Assembly: GCA_003019535.1 (NCBI GenBank)
Contig: NEXG01000001.1
Location: 230,153-294,152 of the forward strand
Reading direction: 5' to 3'
Origin: Candidatus Marsarchaeota G2 archaeon ECH_B_1
GTDB lineage: Archaea; Thermoproteota; Thermoprotei_A; Marsarchaeales; Marsarchaeaceae
Length of the DNA stretch: 64,000 nucleotides
Position numbers and translations under genes: made by a program. The notes under the pieces were generated by a model, which saw only the letters and a program-made list of their open reading frames with translations, ran no database searches and had not been told where the DNA came from. Positions within the stretch are counted from its first letter, which is position 1, and each line of letters opens with the position of its first letter. This document shows, in pieces, positions 14,919-22,902 of this stretch.

Positions 14919-15727
14919 CACCAAAAAACAACATCACAGATAGCAAATCAAGCTTAACAGCTACTTAAAATTTTTTAGACGCATCGATATTCATGGCTGC
15001 GTCCGTGAACTCGAACCTTATATTGTGACATAACTTCAATGATAAAGAGTTTTTCTTTAAGACATGATGCGTATCGTGAGTTATTACATACAACGGCTTA
15101 ACAGAATTGAAAAGAAGAATATAACAAATAATGTGGTACTTATCACAGCCCCATGGGATAGCTAAAATCCTTCCAAAATTAAGGCTGGCGTTCAATAGAC
15201 CTAGATGTGGCGATCGGGAAACACGTACGTTACTCAATACAGCAGTGGTCACAACCCATTTGTATGCACTAGAAACACATAACACTGCCGCAACATAAGA
15301 ATCTTAGACATTTTCAGGAATAGTGACACAACAGCCATTGACTCCCTCAGTTTATAGAAACTTCCATGCGGTTTCAAAAACTTTTATCCGCAGATCGAGA
15401 ACAACAGCGTGATCGAGTGTAAAGATCAAAACGGTTGTATAAGAAATGTAAGGTTTTTATGGCATAATGATGAGTTAGCTATGAGGGCATGTTTTTCTGT
15501 TATTGAAATCATGTGGGTAGCACGTGTGCAGGGAAGGTGGGATGGTGTAGGAAGTTGGCCTAAGTCACTCTATTCGCATTATGTAAGAAACCATGACGAG
15601 CTAAGAGGGATATGTGAGTATAGTATCCCTCAAAACCAATGTAAAGATTCGTTATATATGCCCTAAAATAATAACAGTACAAATTAACCTTAAGGCTTAA
15701 ATTACAATATAGGGGATAAATTGAACT
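14919..15727. other. Long gap between TiaS and initiator tRNA, no assured gene
   Basis: About 800 bases contain no gene I can recognise. A 106-codon frame runs on the minus strand (14965-15285), and an 85-codon frame on the plus strand starts at a GTG at 15409. The latter has a TATA-like CTTTTATC around 15379-15387, about 26 nt upstream, as expected for a leaderless start. Neither translation resembles a family I know. The right end holds the CTTAAATTA box of the initiator tRNA (15696-15704). Confidence 0.45.
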
Positions 15728-15802
15728 AGCGGGGTAGGGGAGCCTGGTTACCCCGCAGGGCTCATAACCCTGAGGTCGGTGGTTCAAATCCACCCCCCGC
15801 TA
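15728..15802 (+). tRNA. Initiator tRNA-Met (CAU)
   Basis: The 75-nt cloverleaf has acceptor AGCGGGG/CCCCGCT with discriminator A. Its A1-U72 pair and the three G-C pairs next to the anticodon loop (GGG-CTCATAA-CCC) are initiator hallmarks in archaea. There is no intron. A CTTAAATTA box lies 28 nt upstream. It is not the TiaS substrate, which is an elongator-like tRNA-Ile2. Confidence 0.94.
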
Positions 15803-16164
15803 TCACACAATAAATACGACGGGTGGTTAAGTTGGGTACACCTGTAGCGCTTGTTAACACATATTGAGGATCTTGTTTATTAGAAGTCGTTCTCAGCATA
15901 ACTTGCGTTTCGTGGAAAAGAGTTCCCGAAAACCTAAAGGAGAACTATAGGTGTATATGGCAACAAAAAGAGTTAACCTCGTCTTTATGAATATTTATAA
16001 AGCACACAAGCACCGCTTGCAAGTTTCGAAGGCTGAATCGGTTTGCCTTAAACCTGCGTAGTCCCAAAATGACTCAACATAACCACCCTATTAAAGCTAA
16101 TTTTGACCTTACTTACAACCTATTATTCACTGCAAATATAAACGCCATTATTATATTCGAAAAT
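15803..16164. other. Intergenic region upstream of threonine dehydratase
   Basis: The region holds two TATA-like stretches: TATTTATAAAG near 15990-16000 and AAATATAAA near 16135-16142, the latter about 27 nt before the ATG at 16165. No gene or known riboswitch is evident. The threonine dehydratase frame is open upstream to an ATG at 16069, but those 32 codons look non-coding. Confidence 0.5.
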
Positions 16165-17388
16165 ATGGTTCAAGAAGTTATAGAACCAACATTTCAAGAC
16201 ATAGTTGAAGCACAGGGTAGGATCAACGATTTTGTTAAGAAAACACCGTTAGAGCATAGCAGTTCTTTCAGCAGGCTTGTGGGAGGAGATATATGGTTGA
16301 AGGATGAAAATCTGCAAAAGACTGGCTCGTTTAAGATAAGAGGTGCCTTAAATCGTATACGTGCAGCCTCCATAGATGAATTGAGCGCCGGCGTAGTTAC
16401 AGCCTCTGCCGGAAATCATGCGCAGGGGGTAGCCCTAGCTTCCTCACTCAATGGTCTAAAAGCAAAAGTATTTATGCCAACTTCGACCCCGCCGATTAAG
16501 GTGGAGGCAACCCGTTCATATGGGGGAGAAACCATCTTAGTGGGTGAGAGTTTCGAGGAGGCGTACAACGCCGCAATAAAACATGCGGAGAATATGGGGT
16601 CATTATTTGTTCATCCATTTAAAGATAAATATGTCATCGCTGGACAAGGAACAGTGGGGTTGGAAATATATCAAGAACTCCAAGAGCCGGATTATGTGAT
16701 CGTGCCTATAGGAGGCGGAGGACTAATCTCTGGCATCGCAATAAGCCTGAAGAAACTTAACCCTAAAGTCAAGATAATTGGAGTGCAAGCTAGCGGTGCC
16801 GCCCCAATATTTCTCTCATTCAAATCAGGTAGACCGACTGAGATTTCCACCGTCGAGACATTCGCAGAGGGAATAGCTACAAAGAAAGCGGACAAAGAAA
16901 TGCTCGATATAATTGAAAAGTACGTGGATGACATAGTAACTGTTACTGATGATGAAATAGCCCACGCCATAGTTCTACTCTTAGAAAGAGCGAAGTTAGT
17001 TACTGAGGGTGCTGGTGCAGCGTCGCTTGCCGCTGTATTAGCAAACAAGGTGAATGTTAAAAACAAAAAGACCGTCTGCATCCTAAGTGGTGGTAACATA
17101 GATCTATTGACACTCGACCGCGTGCTAGATAGGGGGCTCAAAACAGCTGGTAGAAGACTGAAGATAAGAGTTGTTTTAAAAGACAAACCCGGCCAGCTAC
17201 GCAACCTGTTAGATATCATCGCAAAAAAAGGTGGAAATATCTTGTCCATCGACCACGATAGGACAAACACGAACATATCACTTGGCTTAGCGGATGTGAC
17301 CTTAAACATTGAGACATTAAACTATGCCCAACAAGAAGAGATAATAAAGGCTGTAGAGAATCAAGGAATACCCCTCCAAAAGCTGTGA
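16165..17388 (+). CDS. ilvA: Threonine dehydratase (threonine ammonia-lyase) with ACT domain
   Basis: From the ATG at 16165 the protein has 407 residues, the normal size of the TdcB/IlvA archaeal type; an upstream ATG at 16069 would add 32 atypical residues. The PLP-lysine motif is in KTGSFKIRGALNRI, the phosphate-binding glycine loop in VPIGGGGLISG, and SAGNHAQGVA is conserved. A C-terminal ACT regulatory domain (IRVVLKDKPGQLRNLLDIIAKKGGNI) follows. The reaction converts threonine to 2-oxobutanoate and ammonia, feeding isoleucine synthesis or threonine breakdown. A TATA-like box 27 nt upstream supports this start. Confidence 0.92.
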   Translation: MVQEVIEPTFQDIVEAQGRINDFVKKTPLEHSSSFSRLVGGDIWLKDENLQKTGSFKIRGALNRIRAASIDELSAGVVTASAGNHAQGVALASSLNGLKAKVFMPTSTPPIKVEATRSYGGETILVGESFEEAYNAAIKHAENMGSLFVHPFKDKYVIAGQGTVGLEIYQELQEPDYVIVPIGGGGLISGIAISLKKLNPKVKIIGVQASGAAPIFLSFKSGRPTEISTVETFAEGIATKKADKEMLDIIEKYVDDIVTVTDDEIAHAIVLLLERAKLVTEGAGAASLAAVLANKVNVKNKKTVCILSGGNIDLLTLDRVLDRGLKTAGRRLKIRVVLKDKPGQLRNLLDIIAKKGGNILSIDHDRTNTNISLGLADVTLNIETLNYAQQEEIIKAVENQGIPLQKL

Positions 17389-17462
17389 AATGAATGATCG
17401 CGGTTTAAATAGAAACTACGCTAAGGAAAGCCTTTTAGGAGTGCGGCACAGCTAACAAAATT

Positions 17463-18794
17463 ATGTTAAATGAGGATAAAGGACCCCGAATAGTAGTCGA
17501 ACCCCCAGGACCGAAGGCAGTTAAACTAATCGAGGCAGACAAAAAATACATTATGCAGTCTTTTAACAGATGGTATCCATTAGTCGTCGAACGTGGATCT
17601 GGTTCGTATGTTTACGACGTGGATGGAAACAAGTACCTCGATTTTAACGCAGGTATCGCAGTGATGTCATTGGGACATGCGAATAAATTAACTATAAAGG
17701 CTATAACGGAACAGGCCCAAAAGCTTATGCACTATTCATTTACAGACTTTCTTTACGAACCAGCGACAAAACTAGCCGAAAAGCTATGTGAAATTGCCCC
17801 TCAGGGCCCTGAGTGTAAGGTGTTCTTCGCAAACAGTGGAGCAGAGGCGAATGAAGCAATGATAAAGGCTGCAAGATGGACAACCAAACGTCAATACGTG
17901 CTCGCTTTCACGGGTTCATTCCACGGGAGAACACTGGGCTCACTCAGCCTCACCGCGAGCAAGCCCGTTCAAAGGAGATATTTTGGACCACTACTCCCTG
18001 GAGTTGAACACGTTCCCTTCCCCTATTGCTATAGATGCCCCTTCAAGCTCGAACCAAAGAGCTGCGACTTCTACTGCATTGATTATATCCAAGAACAGAC
18101 GCTCAGATACACTCCCGCAGAGGAAACTGCACTTTTTATGGCGGAAGCAATTCAGGGAGAAGGAGGATATATACCAGCACCCGAAGGATACTTTCAAAAG
18201 CTAAAAAAGCTACTAGATAAGCATGGAATATTATTAGGCGTGGATGAGGTTCAAAGCGGCATGGGTCGAACAGGCAAGTGGTTTGCTATAGAACACTTTA
18301 ACGTAAAACCTGATTACGTGAGCATGGCTAAGGCTTTGGGAGGGGGCCTACCATTAGGCGCACTCATTGGCCGGGAAGAATTAATGGAGCTTGACCCCGG
18401 GTCACATGCTAGCACTTTCGGCGGAAACCCAGTAGCTTGCGCCGCCGGGTTAAGCGTATTTGAGGAAATAGAAAGCAGTAATCTACTACAGGATGTTACT
18501 AAAAAAGGAGAATATGTTATGAAAAGATTAAGAGAAATTCAAGATAAGCACCCAATAATCGGTGACGTTCGCGGTAAAGGTTTGATGATTGGCGCGGAAC
18601 TCGTTAAAAACCCCAACACTAAGGAACCGGCAAAAGAGGAACTGCAGAAGATAATAGTTGGGGCGTGGAAAAGCGGACTAGTAGTCATAGGTGCGGGTGA
18701 ATCCACCATAAGAATATGCCCCCCGCTTACCATCACCCAAGATGAGCTAGATATGGGATTGGAAATATTAGAGAAACAAATAAGGAATATATAA
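17463..18794 (+). CDS. Class III PLP-dependent aminotransferase (GabT/ornithine aminotransferase-like)
   Basis: The 443-residue enzyme shows the class III pattern: NAGIAVMSLGHAN near the start, FFANSGAEANEAMIKAAR, the PLP-contact LGVDEVQSGMGRTGKWFA and the Schiff-base lysine in SMAKALGGGLPLGALIG. A Cys-rich insert (CYRCPFKLEPKSCDFYC) is typical of the archaeal subgroup annotated as acetylornithine/4-aminobutyrate aminotransferase; some members act as ornithine aminotransferases or amino acid racemases. Substrate cannot be decided here. No other arginine or lysine synthesis genes are nearby. It lies 74 nt after threonine dehydratase in the same direction. Confidence 0.87.
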   Translation: MLNEDKGPRIVVEPPGPKAVKLIEADKKYIMQSFNRWYPLVVERGSGSYVYDVDGNKYLDFNAGIAVMSLGHANKLTIKAITEQAQKLMHYSFTDFLYEPATKLAEKLCEIAPQGPECKVFFANSGAEANEAMIKAARWTTKRQYVLAFTGSFHGRTLGSLSLTASKPVQRRYFGPLLPGVEHVPFPYCYRCPFKLEPKSCDFYCIDYIQEQTLRYTPAEETALFMAEAIQGEGGYIPAPEGYFQKLKKLLDKHGILLGVDEVQSGMGRTGKWFAIEHFNVKPDYVSMAKALGGGLPLGALIGREELMELDPGSHASTFGGNPVACAAGLSVFEEIESSNLLQDVTKKGEYVMKRLREIQDKHPIIGDVRGKGLMIGAELVKNPNTKEPAKEELQKIIVGAWKSGLVVIGAGESTIRICPPLTITQDELDMGLEILEKQIRNI

Positions 18795-18935
18795 TAAAAG
18801 CCGTAAGCGACACCCCGCACCCCTTTATTTCTACTGGAATAATTGGAGAAAGTATATTACTATTCCCCTTTTTCTTTATTTTAATTTATAATTTATAATT
18901 TCGAGTGGATGCAGTTGAACAAGTGGTGTGTGTGA

Positions 18936-18967
18936 GTGTTAACACAATTAACAGTTAAGTTTATGGG
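18936..18967 (+). promoter_or_regulatory. TTAAC-type repeats upstream of the winged-helix gene (distal copy)
   Basis: A perfect 10-bp palindrome GTGTTAACAC is followed by AATTAACAGTTAAG and TTTATGGG. The unit TTAACAGTTAA-TTTAT is repeated about 120 bp downstream at 19070, where it meets the presumed TATA box of the winged-helix gene. Operator function is an inference. Confidence 0.4.
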
Positions 18968-19069
18968 TATAATTGTTAATTCTTCATACCCCCCTAGTTC
19001 CACTGCAGCAACTCGAACCAATATTAACAAGGCATATAGCTTGTGTTATCAGAATGAATAATAGTGATG

Positions 19070-19088
19070 TTAACAGTTAACTTTATAA
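19070..19088 (+). promoter_or_regulatory. TTAAC repeat overlapping the TATA box of the winged-helix gene (proximal copy)
   Basis: TTAACAGTTAACTTTATAA matches the distal copy at 16 of 19 positions or so and merges into a TATA-like CTTTATAAC. The box lies about 33 nt before the ATG at 19118. The arrangement suggests a repressor site that covers the promoter. Confidence 0.4.
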
Positions 19089-19117
19089 CACCTTCCAAAA
19101 TGATTGTTGTGCCCCTG

Positions 19118-19516
19118 ATGCCCAAACGATTCAGATTTGAAGTAATTGATGATAATGGTAACAAGATTAGCTTGGGATTAGAGGGTTACTTCTCAAAGGA
19201 GCAGGTGGAACGGTTGCTTCGTTTGGTTTCAGAGGTCAGTGAAATCAAAGGCCTCCAGCAGAGACCCTTCGATGAGGGTACGATATTCGGAAAAGTGGCG
19301 TCCCTTATTAACGATATCAGCACAGAGGAATGGGTTTCATCTGGGTTTATTAGGGATGCTTATCAACAGCGTTTTGGTGAAACAATCAGTCTCCCAATAA
19401 TATCAACATACTTAGCCAGATTGTGCAAGATGGGGTACCTCGAGAGGAAGGGCGGTTCAAGGAGAATGGTTTACCGCCTAGCCAAGGCTAAGCATTCCGA
19501 TCAAGCCCAATATTAA
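19118..19516 (+). CDS. Winged-helix DNA-binding protein, possibly autoregulated
   Basis: The C-terminal half (about residues 70-125) reads as a winged helix: EEWVSSGFIRDAYQQRFGETISLPIISTYLARL, then GYLERKGGSRRMVYRL, with the last strand forming the wing. The N-terminal 50 residues (MPKRFRFEVIDDNGNKISLGLEG) form a small beta-rich domain I do not recognise. I choose the ATG at 19118 because a TATA-like box and a TTAAC repeat lie just upstream; the frame is open to 19064. The 3' end overlaps the convergent DUF2070 gene by 39 bp. Confidence 0.7.
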   Translation: MPKRFRFEVIDDNGNKISLGLEGYFSKEQVERLLRLVSEVSEIKGLQQRPFDEGTIFGKVASLINDISTEEWVSSGFIRDAYQQRFGETISLPIISTYLARLCKMGYLERKGGSRRMVYRLAKAKHSDQAQY

Positions 19517-21157
19517 TGATGTAACTAAGCAGAAAAGTAAACCCATGAATATGAATTTTCGTCCAATGTTAAGAGCAGAGTACATCTCCTCTAGTTTAGT
19601 TCCGAAAACGCTTGTTTTGAACGCAACTCCAATTTTCCTGTATAACGTAGGAGACATGGTTTCCTCCGCTTGTTTAACACATTTTATTACCGACTCGAGT
19701 AGCTCATTTGCGCTTAAAGAGCCACCTATATAATAGCCGGGTTCCTTACGTGTAATCCCACTATTCCAGTGGTTATCAGTAGTTGTTACTTCGCAAAACT
19801 CATACCCCATGCTCTTGACAGCTTTCTCAATCTCCTTATTTAGCCCACAACTGAGATTATTGGCATCGATACTAATGAACGCGATTTTCCTGTCCCCATT
19901 AAGAATCAAAGCACTAATTCCTCCAGGCCCTATATCCAGCGCATCTAGGCGACGATTTGCGTAACCAGCTGATTTAATTGAGAAAGTTGCTAAAGGTTTG
20001 CCCGTGGCCTTATCAATCATTTGTATCAGCATCCTTATCTGGTCCGCAGTGTATTGAGCACTCGCTTGATCACAGAGCGTGTTGTGGCGATCAATTAAGT
20101 CTAGACTATTATTAACCATGTGGGTTATTTGCATCGGCAAATCTTCGGTGCTGTCTTCCTTACTGATAAAGCCCAGCTTGTTACCACTAAACTCATACAT
20201 GCTCAGCTTTATCTTACCTTCGTGGCTTTCAGTGTACCCCACGTTATCCAGGTTTGAGAATGGTGCAGTGCTGGTAGTTATGGTTTGTTTTATTAACCTA
20301 ACTAGGTCTCTCGTGTCCTGTCTGCTTGCAATATTGAGTGAGTGGTCTGAGGCTCCATGCAACACCAGAGGTCTGTCCTCACTTAAAACCTCATAAATTA
20401 GACTTGGAAGTTCACCGCTACCAATTGACTTTGCTGGTCCAGGATGAATGTATGGAACAATGATTGTGGCGATTTTATCTTTGTTATTCTTAAACTCATG
20501 AATTGATACGTTTAGCTCTGATAATTGGCCAACTTTTTTACATAACTCGTCAAAAGCGTATGAGGATCTATCCATCCACGACATTGCAAAGGTATTGATC
20601 AACTCTAACCCATTAACGGAGCCCAAGCGTATGCTTGATATCCTCCCACGGATAACTAGAGCTGTTAAAATCGTTAACATATAAGCGAGTATAATTGTTA
20701 AAGGGCTGACCTTCTCTATAGTAAAGTAGCCATACGTCGCGACGAATGTGGCTGTGATTAGAGCCCCCTTAAAGGTGTCGGCTTTAAACGCGGTAATAAA
20801 CACTAGAAGAAGGAAATAGGAGATAATGGTTATAGCTGCCAAAAAAACGATGCCAGATATAGCATTCACAGGCTGAATGAAGTCCGTGATCAGTATCAAT
20901 GTGAGCGGCGTATTTAGATACATGTATATATAAAAAGCTCTTTTTATAGTAAAATTTCTGTCTTGAATAAGTAGTTTTGCAATGATTGGGTTGAGAATTA
21001 AGATAGGGGTTAGCCCAAAAGTTAAATATATTCCGGATACAAAGTACTTCGCTAGGCTGAGCAAGATCCCCTCAGCCGTAATAAATAATATGCTGTAATG
21101 AGTTGGGGGCGCCTTTAAGATCAACCCTCTTCCCCGAAACTTTGTAGTATCACTCAT
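19478..21157 (-). CDS. DUF2070 family membrane protein
   Basis: The 559-residue protein has about seven hydrophobic segments in its first 190 residues (for example ILLSLAKYFVSGIYLTFGL, IVFLAAITIISYFLLLVFI, LTIILAYMLTILTALVI) and one near the C-terminus (FIFMGLLFCLVTSLILGLIGM). The large soluble middle holds PYIHPGPAKSIGSGELPS with LHGASDHSLN, followed by AGYANRRLDALDIGPGGIS, typical of the archaeal DUF2070 family. The conserved His, Asp and Ser residues suggest an enzymatic, possibly hydrolytic, domain facing one side of the membrane, but no function is established. Confidence 0.85.
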   Translation of the reverse strand: MSDTTKFRGRGLILKAPPTHYSILFITAEGILLSLAKYFVSGIYLTFGLTPILILNPIIAKLLIQDRNFTIKRAFYIYMYLNTPLTLILITDFIQPVNAISGIVFLAAITIISYFLLLVFITAFKADTFKGALITATFVATYGYFTIEKVSPLTIILAYMLTILTALVIRGRISSIRLGSVNGLELINTFAMSWMDRSSYAFDELCKKVGQLSELNVSIHEFKNNKDKIATIIVPYIHPGPAKSIGSGELPSLIYEVLSEDRPLVLHGASDHSLNIASRQDTRDLVRLIKQTITTSTAPFSNLDNVGYTESHEGKIKLSMYEFSGNKLGFISKEDSTEDLPMQITHMVNNSLDLIDRHNTLCDQASAQYTADQIRMLIQMIDKATGKPLATFSIKSAGYANRRLDALDIGPGGISALILNGDRKIAFISIDANNLSCGLNKEIEKAVKSMGYEFCEVTTTDNHWNSGITRKEPGYYIGGSLSANELLESVIKCVKQAEETMSPTLYRKIGVAFKTSVFGTKLEEMYSALNIGRKFIFMGLLFCLVTSLILGLIGMLSLG

Positions 21158-21224
21158 GCTAGTTTATGAAGAAGTTTGAAGCTAAGGTTTAAGTTGTTCG
21201 ATTAAACCAAATAAAAACAGTACT

Positions 21225-21746
21225 ATGAGCTCAACTTATGAGGCCTTGGTGCTAGATGAACCGTGTACTAGGTGCAACTTTCCAAAAATCGAGATGCGAA
21301 AGTTGGTTTATATGTCGCCAAATGAGTTTGAAGTCCTTGTATTTGTTTGTCCAAACTGCGGTTATCATCAATCATATATAGCGGATTTGAATAGTAAAAA
21401 ACCAGTTAGATATACTATATATATAAATCAGCAAAGCGACCTTAATACACTGATATATAGGTCGCCTCAAGCGGACATAGCTATCCCGGAGCTTGGGTTG
21501 GAGGTAGATCATACTGGTTTTACACAAGCGAAAATTACCACCGTAGAAGGTTTTCTGTTGGAAGCTAAGAGCCAAGTGGATGCCTTGTTTACTAAAAGTG
21601 AGGCTGAGAAATTCTTAGCTATGACTGAAGCTGCTCTAAAAGGGAGATTGAAGTTTACCTTTATTTTGGATGACGAATCAGGTGCTTCTTGGGTTAAAGC
21701 ACGAACCGGAACAAATTATGAAGTGGAATATCAACAAAACACATGA
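21225..21746 (+). CDS. ZPR1-type zinc finger protein
   Basis: The 173-residue protein has one C4 zinc finger, C14-x2-C17 and C46-x2-C49 (EPCTRCNFPKIEMRK to VCPNCGYHQS), followed by the beta-sheet domain typical of archaeal ZPR1 proteins (VRYTIYINQQSDLNTLIYRS, then TTVEGFL). Eukaryotic ZPR1 binds and folds EF-1A; the archaeal single-module version is thought to have a related role. It is divergent from the DUF2070 gene and is followed by tRNA-Lys. Confidence 0.87.
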   Translation: MSSTYEALVLDEPCTRCNFPKIEMRKLVYMSPNEFEVLVFVCPNCGYHQSYIADLNSKKPVRYTIYINQQSDLNTLIYRSPQADIAIPELGLEVDHTGFTQAKITTVEGFLLEAKSQVDALFTKSEAEKFLAMTEAALKGRLKFTFILDDESGASWVKARTGTNYEVEYQQNT

Positions 21747-21803
21747 GACTTGGGAGCCTTCTTTTCGAAATAGCTTAAATTTGGGGTATGAATATTCTCA
21801 AAG

Positions 21804-21877
21804 GGGCCCGTAGCTCAGCATGGTAGAGCAGCGGACTCTTAATCCGAAGGTCGGGGGTTCAAATCCCCCCGGGCCCG
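21804..21877 (+). tRNA. tRNA-Lys (CUU)
   Basis: The 74-nt cloverleaf has acceptor GGGCCCG/CGGGCCC with discriminator G, T stem GGGGG/CCCCC and anticodon loop CTCTTAA, giving CTT. There is no intron. The terminal anticodon-stem pair (G27-A43) is mismatched. A GCTTAAATTT box lies about 26 nt upstream. Confidence 0.93.
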
Positions 21878-22023
21878 CTTGGATCCATATTGGTCATTGA
21901 ATCTCTAAACCCCAATTATTTATTAAATATGGATTACATTAGGTGATTAATGTTGTAGGAAACCAAGTTCTGATGGAATAGGGTAGACTTAAATAAAACT
22001 CAATTGAGCTAAATATTGTTAGG

Positions 22024-22098
22024 TGGGCTCGCCCGGATTCGAACCGGGGACCTCCACCATGTCAAGGTGGCGTCCTAACCAGACTAGACGACGAGCCC
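22024..22098 (-). tRNA. tRNA-Val (GAC), sharing a base with the eL40 stop codon
   Basis: The minus strand folds into a 75-nt cloverleaf with acceptor GGGCTCG/CGAGCCC, discriminator A, anticodon stem CCACC/GGTGG and loop TTGACAT, giving GAC. There is no intron. Its first nucleotide, G1 at 22098, is the last base of the eL40 TAG stop codon. I see no TATA-like box at the expected distance inside eL40, so it is probably transcribed with eL40 and released by RNase P. Confidence 0.94.
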
Positions 22099-22259
22099 TA
22101 TCTTCTTAGCTCCTGTTTTTTGAGTCTAAGGTTCTTGCTATGGCATCTCCGGCATTTTACTGCGCTTAACGGTGCTTTAGCCCCGCAGTTCCGGCACACT
22201 TTGTATTTAAGGAGGTATCTTGCCGCGATCTCCCTTTCTATTGGGTCAGCTATAGGCAT
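22098..22259 (-). CDS. rpl40e: Large ribosomal subunit protein eL40 (L40e)
   Basis: From the ATG at 22259 the product has 53 residues: MPIADPIEREIAARYLLKYK, then the zinc ribbon CRNC...CRRC and a basic end CHSKNLRLKKQEL. This is the archaeal L40e, which in eukaryotes is made as a ubiquitin fusion and here stands alone. An upstream GTG-like start would add seven residues that are not part of the family. The stop codon overlaps the first base of tRNA-Val. Confidence 0.93.
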   Translation of the reverse strand: MPIADPIEREIAARYLLKYKVCRNCGAKAPLSAVKCRRCHSKNLRLKKQELRR

Positions 22260-22295
22260 TTTAACACCCCAAACCAGCATTCTTCTTGGCTATAG

Positions 22296-22757
22296 TCATT
22301 TTAGTTTTTCTATTATGACGAAGGCCTGCGTCTCCTCTACTCCCTCTATTGATGAGACCTGTTTGAGGAAGTTGTCTAGGTTGTTGTATTCAACTATTGC
22401 GATGAGGTCTGTTTCCCCGGTGACTCTGAATAGCTCATTCGCACCGCTCTGCTTCGCTTTCTCGTAAACTTGGTTTCTCGCCTGTGGTGATACCTTTATG
22501 TGGACGAATGCCTCGACGGTTGACTTACCAAGCGCGGCTATCCCCTCAGGGGTTATATCCACGAAGCCGCGTCCAGTTCTGACATACTTTGCGGCCTTTA
22601 GCTTTCTAAGATGGATGCTTAAGGCTTGTCTTGAAATCCCGAGTTCCTGGGCTATTTCAGCCTGTGATTTGCTCACCGAATACACCTTTGTAACTTTCGC
22701 GTTCCCAAAAAGTTTCTCTAACAGCTGGTATTGCCTTTCTGTGAGCCTTTTTGACAT
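22296..22757 (-). CDS. Lrp/AsnC-type transcription regulator
   Basis: Starting at the ATG at 22757 (MSKRLTERQYQLLEKLF), the 153-residue protein has an N-terminal helix-turn-helix (KSQAEIAQELGISRQALSIHLRKLKAAKYV) and a C-terminal RAM domain (AFVHIKVSPQARNQVYEKAKQSG, FRVTGETDLIAIVEYNN, ending FVIIEKLK). Lrp proteins bind DNA as dimers or octamers, with effector amino acids changing their state. A clear TATA box 28 nt upstream supports a leaderless transcript from this ATG. The regulated genes are unknown. Confidence 0.87.
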   Translation of the reverse strand: MSKRLTERQYQLLEKLFGNAKVTKVYSVSKSQAEIAQELGISRQALSIHLRKLKAAKYVRTGRGFVDITPEGIAALGKSTVEAFVHIKVSPQARNQVYEKAKQSGANELFRVTGETDLIAIVEYNNLDNFLKQVSSIEGVEETQAFVIIEKLK

Positions 22758-22780
22758 AATATAATAGATAAACATAAAGG

Positions 22781-22790
22781 TATTTATACT
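22781..22790 (-). promoter_or_regulatory. TATA box of the Lrp-type regulator
   Basis: On the minus strand the box reads AGTATAAATA, centred 28 nt before the ATG at 22757. It is one of the best matches to the archaeal consensus in the window. Confidence 0.6.
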
Positions 22791-22902
22791 TTTTGGTAAA
22801 AAATATTCGAAAGATGCTCAAAGGTAGTACTACTTCCAGGAAAAATTTAAGTCTAACTAAGTGTTATAGTTATACTTATATTTTGAGCGCACGGATTTAA
22901 CA

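Noticed and set aside
14965-15285. 106-codon minus-strand open frame between TiaS and the initiator tRNA
   Set aside because: The translation has no recognisable domain and no promoter or ribosome site stands before it, so I keep it only as part of the described gap.
15462-15472. ATGATGA resembling the C box of a C/D sRNA
   Set aside because: No matching D or D' CTGA boxes occur at suitable spacing downstream.
15560-15793. 77-codon minus-strand open frame
   Set aside because: Its first third is the complement of the initiator tRNA; such frames commonly arise over tRNA genes.
16692-17309. 205-codon minus-strand open frame inside threonine dehydratase
   Set aside because: Length alone is impressive, but it is wholly antisense to a well-conserved enzyme and its Ser/Pro-rich translation matches nothing.
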